Source: CAZBDU01 sp964490725
GTDB lineage: Bacteria > Spirochaetota > Spirochaetia > SZUA-6 > DRHE01
Length of the DNA stretch: 37,496 bases
Assembly: GCA_964490725.1 (NCBI GenBank)
Contig: CAZBDU010000051.1
Location: 1 to 37,496 of the forward strand
Direction: 5' to 3'
Shown here: positions 22,421-29,762 of the stretch, in pieces
How positions within the stretch are numbered: position 1 is the first letter of the stretch
Layout: every line of letters begins with the position of its first letter
The notes under the pieces: model-generated
Told to the model about the DNA's origin: nothing
The model's input: the letters and a program-made list of their open reading frames with translations, nothing else
Databases searched by the model: none
Translations under genes and position numbers: made by a program

Positions 22421-23641
22421 TCACTCGTTTCCCGAAAGCGCCTGGTTGATCTTCCCGACCTCCGCCCGCAGCTTGTCGGCCATGGCCTCCGCGGCCCTGC
22501 GCAGGCCGTCGATCACCGCCCTGTCTGCCCTTCCGCCCTGCCCCGCGATGCCCTGGACCGTGCCGGAATACAGGATCTTGCCGTCGGAGACGCGGATGAT
22601 CCGCGTGGTGGCGGTGGTTCGGCTCTTGAAGATGTTGTACTTCCTGCCGTCCAGCTCCACCTGGTCCACCGAGTAGGTGTCGTTCAGCACCATCACCAGG
22701 TAGGAGACCTCCTTTTCCACGCCCATACGGCGGATGGAGTCTGGGTCCCCTCCGAACACGCGCATGAACTCCTGGCCCAGCAGCAGGCCGTTGTACTGGG
22801 AGAACTCCAAGCCGACCTCCCCCAGTCCGTTGTAGACGGCGTCCAGGATCACGGGGTCCTGGGCCACGTAGTCGCCGGCCCTTTCCAGAACCACGATCGT
22901 GGCCCTGCGCGCCGGCGGGACGTACACGAAGTCCCGGCTCACCGCTTCGAAGCGGTAGGTGTAGTCCTTCACCCGGTAGACCAGCGAGGCCCGCACCACT
23001 GTTTCCTGGTTCGGGTCGTCCAGGCGGGCGATGGAGCAGTTGGCCTGTCCGTAGTCGTTGGTAGCCACGGAGCTGGTCAGGAGGCCGCTGCCCTTGATGA
23101 ACTCGAAGAAGACCGGCGCGCCCGTGACCAGGGCTTTGCCGGAGCCGAAGTTGTAGGTCAGGATGATGCTGGGCTCCAGGGTCCCCTCCCCTCCCACCTT
23201 GACCGAGCTGGCGGTGATCTGGTTCTTGTTGGCGTCCAGCCACTCGGGCCCCGGCTCCAGGCTCAGGCCGGCCTCCACCTTGCCCAGCTCCGTCTGGGCG
23301 GTGTCCACCAGCTCCTTCACCTGCGGGGAGCCGCTGCCCGCCGCGCGCGCCTCGGCCAGCACGGAGACCAGCTGGCTGATCCCTTCGGCCACCGCCCCGT
23401 GCTCCAGCCTGTCCAGCCCGTGCCCCAGGTACTGGTCAAGGCGCTGGAGGAGCATGCCGTCCCCGGGGGAGGCCGGCGGGACGGGCTCGCTCTGCGGCCG
23501 GGGCTCCTGGAGCGGCTGGGGAGCCCCGCCGCAGCCGGCGCCCAGCAGCAGGACGGCCAGAACCGCGGCGGCGGCCAGGGCCGGCAGCGACCGCTGCCGG
23601 GAGGGCATGTACCGGGGGCTGGGGCTGGCCTCACGCTGCAT
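22421..23641 (-). CDS. Lipoprotein with Ig-like and CsgG/FlgT-like regions
   Basis: A 406-residue predicted lipoprotein with lipobox LGAGC (C37; C26 if the internal ATG at 23608 is used). After a helical stretch (about 60-120) comes a probable bacterial Ig-like domain of the invasin type (GAPVFFEFIKGSGLLTSS, then NDYGQANCSI; about 145-235). The C-terminal part (about 240-395) has ATIVVLERAGDYVAQDPVILDAVYNGL, VSYLVMVLNDTYSV and DGKILYSGTVQGIAGQG, which resembles the alpha/beta fold of CsgG/FlgT-like envelope lipoproteins. The ATG at 23641 is chosen for GGGAGG 5-6 bases upstream. It sits 13 bases after another lipoprotein gene and 1 base before the 121-residue gene. A periplasmic assembly or anchoring role is a guess. 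Confidence 0.8.
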   Translation of the reverse strand: MQREASPSPRYMPSRQRSLPALAAAAVLAVLLLGAGCGGAPQPLQEPRPQSEPVPPASPGDGMLLQRLDQYLGHGLDRLEHGAVAEGISQLVSVLAEARAAGSGSPQVKELVDTAQTELGKVEAGLSLEPGPEWLDANKNQITASSVKVGGEGTLEPSIILTYNFGSGKALVTGAPVFFEFIKGSGLLTSSVATNDYGQANCSIARLDDPNQETVVRASLVYRVKDYTYRFEAVSRDFVYVPPARRATIVVLERAGDYVAQDPVILDAVYNGLGEVGLEFSQYNGLLLGQEFMRVFGGDPDSIRRMGVEKEVSYLVMVLNDTYSVDQVELDGRKYNIFKSRTTATTRIIRVSDGKILYSGTVQGIAGQGGRADRAVIDGLRRAAEAMADKLRAEVGKINQALSGNE

Positions 23642-23654
23642 GGGCACCTCCCGC

Positions 23655-24260
23655 CTACCAGCGTACTTCCAGGGTCTGGGGTTGCGGATTCGACAGGAGA
23701 TCCGCCACTGCTATGCTGTAGGAAACGCTCCTTTCGTCCGGCGCCAGGGTGCCCAGGGAGTGGCTACTGATCTTGCGGGGCGCCCGGACCACGAAGCTGA
23801 GCTCGTAGTCCTGGAACAGCAGCCGGATCAGCTCCAGGGTGTCCTGGTCCGGGGGCGGGCCGCCGGGGCTGAGGACGCAGCGGAACACCTGTGCCTCCCC
23901 TTCCTGTACCAGGCTGAAGTCCCCGCCCTTGCCCACGCCGTCCGCCTGCTCCACCCGATCGAAGGCCAGGGAGGCGCGGATGGTGACGTCCTTCTCGTCC
24001 TCGCTGCGCTGGTAGCTGAGCAGCCGCAGGCCCTGGGAGGCCGCGACGGCGCGCTGGAAATCCTCACGCGAAACCGGCAGGGGCAGCGTATGGGCGTCTC
24101 CGGAGGCGTCGATGTCCTTCACCATCTGGGAGACCCTGTAGGTCAGGCTCAGGGTGCCGGAGCCATCGGCATCGAACCGGAATTCGCTCTCGATGCCGAT
24201 GCAGGAGGAGAGCATCAGGAGCGGCAGGACGATCAGCAGCGCTGCAGCGCGATTTCTCAT
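23655..24260 (-). CDS. Lipoprotein, LppM-like style, unknown function
   Basis: A 201-residue lipoprotein. The signal peptide LLIVLPLLMLSSC ends in the lipidated C20. The mature protein begins IGIESEFRFDADGSGTLSLTYRVSQ, a pattern seen in LppM-type lipoproteins in which a short beta-rich domain follows the lipid. Later SVSYSIAVADLLS ends in QTLEVRW. There is no C-terminal membrane anchor. It is the first gene of the - strand block, 60 bases from a -10 box TATAAT at 24325-24320. It leads into the second lipoprotein and onward toward the V-ATPase genes. Confidence 0.78.
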   Translation of the reverse strand: MRNRAAALLIVLPLLMLSSCIGIESEFRFDADGSGTLSLTYRVSQMVKDIDASGDAHTLPLPVSREDFQRAVAASQGLRLLSYQRSEDEKDVTIRASLAFDRVEQADGVGKGGDFSLVQEGEAQVFRCVLSPGGPPPDQDTLELIRLLFQDYELSFVVRAPRKISSHSLGTLAPDERSVSYSIAVADLLSNPQPQTLEVRW

Positions 24261-24319
24261 GGATAGCAGTCCTCATGTGGGGCGGTCCTCGCAGGGGCGC
24301 CGGGTCGTTTCGGGAGGCC

Positions 24320-24348
24320 ATTATAGCACAATGGGTCGACCTTGATAA
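24320..24348 (-). promoter_or_regulatory. Promoter for the lipoprotein/V-ATPase side
   Basis: TTATCA (24348-24343), 17-base spacer, perfect TATAAT (24325-24320) on the - strand. Its -35 box uses the same bases as the -35 box of the divergent promoter. Confidence 0.55.
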
Positions 24349-24371
24349 GCGAAACGGTAGCGTGGTAGACT
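24342..24371 (+). promoter_or_regulatory. Promoter for the outer-membrane protein gene
   Basis: TTGATA (24342-24347), 18-base spacer, TAGACT (24366-24371) on the + strand, with a leader of about 26 nt carrying GGAGGAG before the TTG start at 24404. Confidence 0.5.
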
Positions 24372-24403
24372 TTGCGCCGAAACTGTGCCCGGAGGAGCCG
24401 TAC

Positions 24404-25030
24404 TTGCTGAACCACAAAGTCGTCGCCATGCTGCTAACGCTTATGCTGCTTGCGGTGGGAGGGGTCGTGACCGCCCAGGAGGGGGGCGGAGGGGACCAGC
24501 AGCCGGAGGGCCAGGCCGCTCCGATCAGCGTGTACTCCCTTGGCTCTCAGACCATCTCCATCAGCGCCGGTGTGCTCATTCCCCTCTTCTACCAGACCTT
24601 TCAGGGGCAGGTGGTGGGCACTACGAACCTCTCGCTGGGAGGGATGGGGTCGCTCCAGTACGGGCTGCACCTGGACAACCACTGGCTTCTGGGGCTGGAG
24701 GTGGGAGGCTCCTTCAACCACAGCATCCGGGACAATTTCCTCTACATGGTGCCCATCAGCCTCAAGGGGGAGTACATCTTTCATCTCTTCCCCTTCGAGT
24801 TCCCCGTGTACCTGGGTGCAGGGATGGCGATCCTGAAGTACCGTGACCAGGCGCACATCAACCTCATCCTCAAGCCGGGCTTCTCCACGGTCTGGAAGTA
24901 CAACACGGAGTGGGGATTCGGGCTCAACCTGGTCTACTGGTGGGTGCCGCAGCCCTGGCCGAAGGACCCGGCCAAGAGCCGGATGGGCAACTTCCTGGAG
25001 CTGTCCCTGACGGCCCAGTACAACTTCTAA
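24404..25030 (+). CDS. Putative outer-membrane beta-barrel protein
   Basis: A 208-residue exported protein. TTG 24404 is chosen because GGAGGAG (24391-24397) sits 6 bases upstream and a proper Sec signal follows (VVAMLLTLMLLAVGGVVTAQ). The mature protein alternates polar and apolar residues with many glycines and aromatics (GSLQYGLHLDNHWLLGLEVGGSF, YLGAGMAILKYRD, WGFGLNLVYWW) and ends LTAQYNF, with the terminal phenylalanine used by the BAM machinery. It resembles small OmpA/OmpW-like barrels, but no family is recognised. Its promoter overlaps that of the divergent lipoprotein operon. The next gene begins 3 bases after its stop. Confidence 0.8.
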   Translation: MLNHKVVAMLLTLMLLAVGGVVTAQEGGGGDQQPEGQAAPISVYSLGSQTISISAGVLIPLFYQTFQGQVVGTTNLSLGGMGSLQYGLHLDNHWLLGLEVGGSFNHSIRDNFLYMVPISLKGEYIFHLFPFEFPVYLGAGMAILKYRDQAHINLILKPGFSTVWKYNTEWGFGLNLVYWWVPQPWPKDPAKSRMGNFLELSLTAQYNF

Positions 25031-25033
25031 AGA

Positions 25034-26158
25034 ATGGACGGGACCATGAAGCGAGCCTTGCTTTGCCTGACTGCCCTTTCCCTGCTGGTGCTGGCCGGCG
25101 CCTGCACCAACACCGAGCTGAACCCGATCTTCTACGCCCTGGAGATCGAGCAACCCCTGCAGGAGGACCGCGGCCTGGCGGACAACATCACCGTGCAGGC
25201 GCTTGCGGAGTCGGCTTCCGCTTACTTCGCGGCGGCGAACACCCTCTACACCAGGGCCAGGGCGGACACGACCGGCGCCCCGGCCAGCTGGGAGGCGGTC
25301 ACCCCGCCCCAGGCGGGAGCCCTGTGCAACAGCGTCGCGGTGGTGGGGGGCGTGCTGTACGCCGGCTTCTTCGACCGCGTGAGCGGGGCCGGCCTGGGCC
25401 TGTGGAGGACGGACCCGGCCACCATCAGCTGGAGCCGGGTGAGCGATACCGGCGGCTACCTGGACGGGGTCGTACAAATCAGCGGGCTGTTCCCTCTGGG
25501 GGGAACCAACCTGGGCATCGCCACGGCCAGGGACAGTGGCGGGACTTTCACCTACGCCCTGATCACGGGCGACATCTCCCCGGCCACGCCTACGCTCAAC
25601 GCGGCCCTGACCGGGAGCGAGAACTTCCAGGACGCTCTGTACGACGGCGCCGCCAGCTACTACGCCATTGCCGGCAACACCCTGTACAAGGGCACGCTGG
25701 CGGCGCCGGCTGCGCTGGGCACCGCCCCCACCAGCACCCTCCCCTACGGCGGGCTCCACTGGGACGGCGCCAACCTGTACATCTCTTCCGGGGACGGGAC
25801 GCTATTCCGCTCCAGTGACTCCGGGGCAACCTGGACCGCCTCGGGCGCCGCGGTCACGGTGGGAAGCGACACGGTGGCCTTCGGGCGCTTCGCCGGCCTG
25901 GACAGCGGGGACGTAGTGGCGGCCACCAACGGCTACGGCTACTACCTCCTGCCCGGCGGAGACGTGGCGGCCGCGGGGCTGGTGCGGTCCCCCGACTACA
26001 CCATCACCAACCTGTACAACGCTGTGATCCTCTCTTTCCTGCACGTCCCGGCCGCCAGCGACCCGGCGGGGGTGGAGCGCCTGTTCGCCTGCACCTCGGG
26101 GGCCGGGCTGTGGCGCGGGGACTACCTGGACGGCGCCTGGCAGTGGAAGCAGGAGTGA
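25034..26158 (+). CDS. Lipoprotein with beta-propeller (Asp-box) repeats
   Basis: Up to 374 residues. The ATG at 25034 or, more likely by signal-peptide shape, at 25046 starts a lipoprotein signal (LCLTALSLLVLAGAC) with the lipidated cysteine 20 residues from the second ATG. The mature part is built of repeating beta segments with small residues. A clear Asp-box, LFRSSDSGATW, about residues 256-266, and similar blades (LGLWRTDPATISWSRVSDTGGY, GLWRGDYLDGAWQWKQ) indicate a propeller fold as in sialidase-like or BNR proteins. No catalytic residues are identifiable. Probably surface or periplasmic binding. It is coupled to the barrel gene (3-base gap). Confidence 0.8.
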   Translation: MDGTMKRALLCLTALSLLVLAGACTNTELNPIFYALEIEQPLQEDRGLADNITVQALAESASAYFAAANTLYTRARADTTGAPASWEAVTPPQAGALCNSVAVVGGVLYAGFFDRVSGAGLGLWRTDPATISWSRVSDTGGYLDGVVQISGLFPLGGTNLGIATARDSGGTFTYALITGDISPATPTLNAALTGSENFQDALYDGAASYYAIAGNTLYKGTLAAPAALGTAPTSTLPYGGLHWDGANLYISSGDGTLFRSSDSGATWTASGAAVTVGSDTVAFGRFAGLDSGDVVAATNGYGYYLLPGGDVAAAGLVRSPDYTITNLYNAVILSFLHVPAASDPAGVERLFACTSGAGLWRGDYLDGAWQWKQE

Positions 26159-26235
26159 GATCCGTCCTTCCGCCCCGGCCGCGGGTCACGAGCGTATTGT
26201 TTTAGATACTACCTGCGCCGCTTTCTGAGATTCGT

Positions 26236-26249
26236 CCCCCCTGGGGGGG
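26236..26249. terminator. C6-T-G7 palindrome between convergent genes
   Basis: The 141-base gap between the Asp-box lipoprotein (+) and the phosphoribosyltransferase (-) holds a CCCCCC/GGGGGGG inverted repeat that can form a stem on either transcript. No U-tract on either side; nothing else recognisable in the gap. Confidence 0.35.
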
Positions 26250-26299
26250 CGCCGGGAGGTGCGGTCAGCCCTCGGGCCCCGGCGCGCCTGTGCTTGCCC

Positions 26300-26917
26300 T
26301 CAGGAAGGCCCGTCCCGGTAGAGGGGCTCCAGGGCCGCCTCCAGCTCCGGGTCCTGCTCGTAGTAGTGGGTCCGTCGTTCCGCCGCAGAGAGGCCCACCA
26401 GCTCGTGGCTGGCGTAGTGGATCCAGAAGTCCTGCTCCTGCGAGTCGATGACGTGCTTGCAGCAGTAGAAGTCCGGGTGCACCGGGAGCTGCTCGTGCGC
26501 GTAGGTGCGCACCTTATAGTCGTGAACCGCGATTTTGATGTCCTTGCGGGGGATGCCTTTCCCCAGCACGATCTCCACCAGATGGTTCACGGTCCTGCCG
26601 GTGTCGAAGATGTCGTCCACCAGCAGCACCCTGTCCCCCTGGCGCAGATGCTCGGGGTTGTAGGTCCAGCCTTCCACCTTCACGCGGCTCTGCACGCTGA
26701 TGTCCGTGTAGGAGCGGGCCACCACCGCCGCATAGTAGACCGGGCGGTCCTCCTTGCGGATCAGCTTGAAGTACTCGCTGATGACGTTGCCCAGGTAGGC
26801 GCCCCCGCGCAGGGACACGTAGATGACGTCGGGGACGAAGCCGGACCCGTGGATGCGGTGGGCCAGCTTGATGGCGTTGTTCCGTACGGTCAGGTAGGGT
26901 AGGAATACCTTGTGCAC
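26300..26917 (-). CDS. Phosphoribosyltransferase-family protein
   Basis: A 205-residue type I PRTase-fold protein. The PRPP-binding signature RVLLVDDIFDTGRTV spans residues 96-110, with D101 and D102. The N-terminal LTVRNNAIKLAHRIHGSGFVPDVIYVSLRGGAYLG is typical of hypoxanthine or xanthine PRTases. The C-terminal half (VHPDFYCCKHVIDSQEQDFWIHYASHEL) is longer than in Hpt and has an unusual CCKH pair. The base substrate cannot be told. It is the last gene of the surA-to-degP run, 28 bases after degP. Start ATG 26917 fits the family. Confidence 0.85.
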   Translation of the reverse strand: MHKVFLPYLTVRNNAIKLAHRIHGSGFVPDVIYVSLRGGAYLGNVISEYFKLIRKEDRPVYYAAVVARSYTDISVQSRVKVEGWTYNPEHLRQGDRVLLVDDIFDTGRTVNHLVEIVLGKGIPRKDIKIAVHDYKVRTYAHEQLPVHPDFYCCKHVIDSQEQDFWIHYASHELVGLSAAERRTHYYEQDPELEAALEPLYRDGPS

Positions 26918-26945
26918 CGTTTCCCCCTTTGCAGCCGCGGTGCCT

Positions 26946-28457
26946 CTACCGGTCCGTGGATCCGGGGCCGAGCGCCGGGATCGTGAGCTCCAGGGCGCGC
27001 CCGCCGCGCAGCGCCTGGAGGTCGAGGGGCTGGCCCACCTCCGCCAGGGACCGGTAGTAGTCCGCCAGGCTCTCCAGGGTGCGGCCGTTCACGCCGGTGA
27101 TCCGGTCTCCGGTCCGCAGCCCGGCCGCGTAGGCGGGGGTGCCTCGATACACGGCCAGCGCCACCACGCCGGCCTGCCCTGCCGCCGCGGGGGGCCGGCC
27201 TTCCTGGGGCGCCGCCTCCCCCTCCTGGGCGGCCTGGGCTCCCTCCTGGCCCGGCCCTTGCTCGGCCGGCTGCTCCCAGTCAGCCACCAGGCCCGGCCAC
27301 AGATCGGAGTTGCGCAGCGCCAGCTGCGGGTCTTCTTCCCGGGTGCCCGTGGTGGCGCTCACGGCGACGGAGGCCCCGTAACGGTCCACCAGCAGCGCGG
27401 TGCGCTGCCCCGGGGCCGTATCCCCCACCTCCAGGATGAGTCGCTCGGCGCTGGGGATCTCCTGACCGTTGAAGCTGGTGATCAGGTCCCCGGGCCGCAG
27501 GCCGGCCTGCCGGGCGGGGGAAGGCAGGTAGACATTGGTGACCAGGGCCCCGGCTGGGGCCGCGGCGCCCAGACGCTGCAGCTCTTCCGGGCTCAGGTCG
27601 CGCACGGTAACTCCCAGCCACCCGTACAGCGCGCGGCCGTAGAGGATGAGCTCGTCCAGGTTGCGCCGTATGTGGTCGATGGGGATGGCGAAGCCGAAGC
27701 CCATGTAGTTCCCCGTGGTGGAGGCAATCCAGGTGTTGATGCCCACCACTTCCCCTTCGAGGTTGATCAGCGGGCCGCCGGAGTTGCCCGGGTTGATCAC
27801 CGCATCGGTCTGGATGAAGTCGCTGATGTTGCCCCCCGGCCCTCCCTGCCTGCCCAGCGCGCTGACGATGCCCGCGGTGAGGCTGGACTCCAGGCCCAGG
27901 GGACTGCCCGCGGCGAGCACCCAGTCGCCTACCTGCAGCTCGGAGGCGCTGCCCAGCACCGCCACCTGCACGGGGGTGGCGCTGGTAAAGGACAGCAGAG
28001 CGATGTCTTTGCGCGGGTCGCGACCCACGAGCGTGGCCGGCGCGGTCTGCCCGCTGGCCAGCCTGAGGCTGATCTCCTCCGCCCCGCCGATGACATGGTT
28101 GTTGGTGAGCACGTACACGGTGTCACCGTCGCGGCGGACGATCACCCCGGAGCCCAGGCCGGAGCGGCGGTACTCGCGCTCGCCCTCCTGGCGCTCTTCC
28201 GGGGAGGTGGGATCGGAGAAGAAGTCCTCCGGCCTGACACCCTCCGGGATGGGCTGGCGGATGATCTCCACCACGTCGATCTGCACCACCGCAGGCATCG
28301 TGGCTTCCGCCACCTGGTGGATGCGCTGCTGGAAGGCACCCAGGACCGAGGCGGGAGAGGAGGCGGCGGGCTCCTCCACCTGGGGGCTCGCCGCGGCGGC
28401 CAGGGCAAGAGCCGCCCCGAAGAGGGCGGTGAGCAAACCCTTCCTGAGCGTCTTCAT
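26946..28457 (-). CDS. degP: DegP/HtrA-type periplasmic serine protease with two PDZ domains
   Basis: An envelope quality-control protease and chaperone. The 503-residue protein has a Sec signal (LLTALFGAALALAAAASP), a trypsin-like domain (about 40-265) and two PDZ domains (about 270-370 and 420-495). The catalytic triad is H121 (TNNHVIGG), D151 (DPRKDIALL) and S226 (NPGNSGGPL), all intact. Between the PDZ domains is a Gln/Ala/Glu-rich linker (about 385-420). The start at 28457 overlaps the map stop as ATGA and is followed by a proper signal peptide. A much longer open frame upstream runs through map in another phase and is rejected. Confidence 0.95.
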   Translation of the reverse strand: MKTLRKGLLTALFGAALALAAAASPQVEEPAASSPASVLGAFQQRIHQVAEATMPAVVQIDVVEIIRQPIPEGVRPEDFFSDPTSPEERQEGEREYRRSGLGSGVIVRRDGDTVYVLTNNHVIGGAEEISLRLASGQTAPATLVGRDPRKDIALLSFTSATPVQVAVLGSASELQVGDWVLAAGSPLGLESSLTAGIVSALGRQGGPGGNISDFIQTDAVINPGNSGGPLINLEGEVVGINTWIASTTGNYMGFGFAIPIDHIRRNLDELILYGRALYGWLGVTVRDLSPEELQRLGAAAPAGALVTNVYLPSPARQAGLRPGDLITSFNGQEIPSAERLILEVGDTAPGQRTALLVDRYGASVAVSATTGTREEDPQLALRNSDLWPGLVADWEQPAEQGPGQEGAQAAQEGEAAPQEGRPPAAAGQAGVVALAVYRGTPAYAAGLRTGDRITGVNGRTLESLADYYRSLAEVGQPLDLQALRGGRALELTIPALGPGSTDR

Positions 28458-29230
28458 GCCGGCTGCCTGGCCTGGCGCACGGACGGAAGGCGGGTGAGCA
28501 CCTCGGTGCGATCTTTGAGAATGGCCACGGTATGCTCGAAATGCGCCGCGTCGCCGCCGTCGGCGGTAACCACGGTCCAGTGATCTTCCAGGACCTTCAC
28601 CTCCCAGGTGCCGGTGGTGACCATGGGCTCCAGGGCGAGCACCATACCCGGCTTCAGGCGGGGATTGGGACCGCTGGAGACGTAGTTGGGCACCTGGGGC
28701 TCCTCGTGGGGGGAGAAGCCCACTCCGTGGCCGCAGTACTGCCGCACCACCTCGAAGGAGCCGGCCCGCGCATGACCGTACACGGCCAGGGAGATGTCGC
28801 TCACCCGGTTCCCCGCCACCGCCGCCTCCACGCCCTTCTGCAGGCATTCCCGGGTGACCCGCAGAAGGCGTTCCCGGGGGACGGCGATCCTGCCCACCGG
28901 CAGGGTCACGGCGGCGTCGCTGAAATAACCGTCCAGATTCACCCCCAGATCCAGGCTTACGATGTCCCCGGGTTGGAGCTTCCTCCTGCCGGGGATGCCG
29001 TGGATCACCTCCTGGTTCACCGAAACGCACAGAGAAGCGGGGTAGTCCAGGTAACCCAGGAACGCAGGCTCGGCGCCCTGGCGCCGGATCTCCGCGCGCG
29101 CCGCCGCGTCGAGCTCCGCCGTGGACACGCCCGGCTGGACCAGCGGGCCCAGGAGCTCCAGTGTCTCTGAGAGAATGCGGGACGCCTCGCGGATCTTCTC
29201 GATGTCCGCGGGGTTCTTCAGCTTGACCAT
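28454..29230 (-). CDS. map: Methionine aminopeptidase type I
   Basis: Removes the initiator methionine from nascent proteins. The 258-residue cytoplasmic enzyme has all five metal ligands in the family order: D94 (VSLDLGV), D105 (FSDAAVTL), H168 (CGHGVG), E201 (LEPMV) and E232 (FEHTVAI), plus the substrate histidine H78 (VIHGIP). The start at 29230 directly abuts the bactofilin stop codon (29231-29233) and matches the family N-terminus (VKLKNPADIEKIREA). It overlaps degP. The MAP tail after the last ligand is slightly extended (TEVLTRLPSVRQARQPA) without known motif. Confidence 0.97.
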   Translation of the reverse strand: MVKLKNPADIEKIREASRILSETLELLGPLVQPGVSTAELDAAARAEIRRQGAEPAFLGYLDYPASLCVSVNQEVIHGIPGRRKLQPGDIVSLDLGVNLDGYFSDAAVTLPVGRIAVPRERLLRVTRECLQKGVEAAVAGNRVSDISLAVYGHARAGSFEVVRQYCGHGVGFSPHEEPQVPNYVSSGPNPRLKPGMVLALEPMVTTGTWEVKVLEDHWTVVTADGGDAAHFEHTVAILKDRTEVLTRLPSVRQARQPA

Positions 29231-29701
29231 CTACTCCTGCTTCGGTTCCTGCTTCGGCTCCCTGGGCTTTTCCCTCCTGGGCTCGGGCTTGTTGTCCAGG
29301 GTGGCAAAGATCTGCTCGGCGCCGGGACCGAAGGCATCCTTGATGATTGCGCTTACCGTCTCCGCATTTCCATCGGTGATGGTGACCTTCCCCTCGCTCA
29401 CCACCCCTTCCTGCACGGTGAGCCGCGGCGTGCTGATGTTGCCCAGGACCCTGCCGGTGTCCAGCAGCACTACCTCTTCGGAGGCCACGATGTTGCCGAT
29501 CAGGGTGCCCGCCACGGTGACGCGGCGCGCTACGATGTCGGTCTTGACCTTGCCGGTAGGCCCGATGGTGAGATGATCGTTGGTCTTGATGGCCCCCTCG
29601 AACTTGCCCTCGATGAGAATGGAGCCGTTGACGAAGAATCTGCCTTCGAAGACCGAGTTCTCGCCGATGACGCAGTTCGCACCTTCACCACGGGGGGCCA
29701 T
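29231..29701 (-). CDS. Bactofilin (polymer-forming cytoskeletal protein)
   Basis: Bactofilins polymerise without nucleotide into membrane-associated filaments that shape cells, including helical spirochaetes. With the ATG at 29701 the protein is 156 residues: a short N-terminus (APRGEGANCVIGENSVFEG), the beta-helix core of repeated 'G.I.G.v' turns (GRFFVNGSILIEGKFEGAIK, LTIGPTGKVKTDIVARRVTVAG, LIGNIVASEEVVLLDTGRVLGNI, in short blocks) and a charged Pro/Lys/Glu tail that ends in two KQE repeats. ATG 29701 has AAAGGAG 5 bases upstream. A TTG at 29776 would give 181 residues and overlap the TPR gene by 14 bases with a poorer ribosome site. Confidence 0.9.
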   Translation of the reverse strand: MAPRGEGANCVIGENSVFEGRFFVNGSILIEGKFEGAIKTNDHLTIGPTGKVKTDIVARRVTVAGTLIGNIVASEEVVLLDTGRVLGNISTPRLTVQEGVVSEGKVTITDGNAETVSAIIKDAFGPGAEQIFATLDNKPEPRREKPREPKQEPKQE

Positions 29702-29762
29702 GACCGCTCCTTTGACCGCATTCTTCACTGCAGCTCTCCCGCTGGCAACCGTAGCACGTTTG

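Noticed and set aside
26910..28583. A 557-residue + strand open frame
   Set aside because: It is antisense to degP, whose catalytic triad and PDZ domains are clear.
28458..29030. N-terminal extension of the DegP frame to 694 residues
   Set aside because: The extra region overlaps map in another phase and reads as Gly/Arg-rich shadow; the real start at 28457 is followed by a signal peptide.
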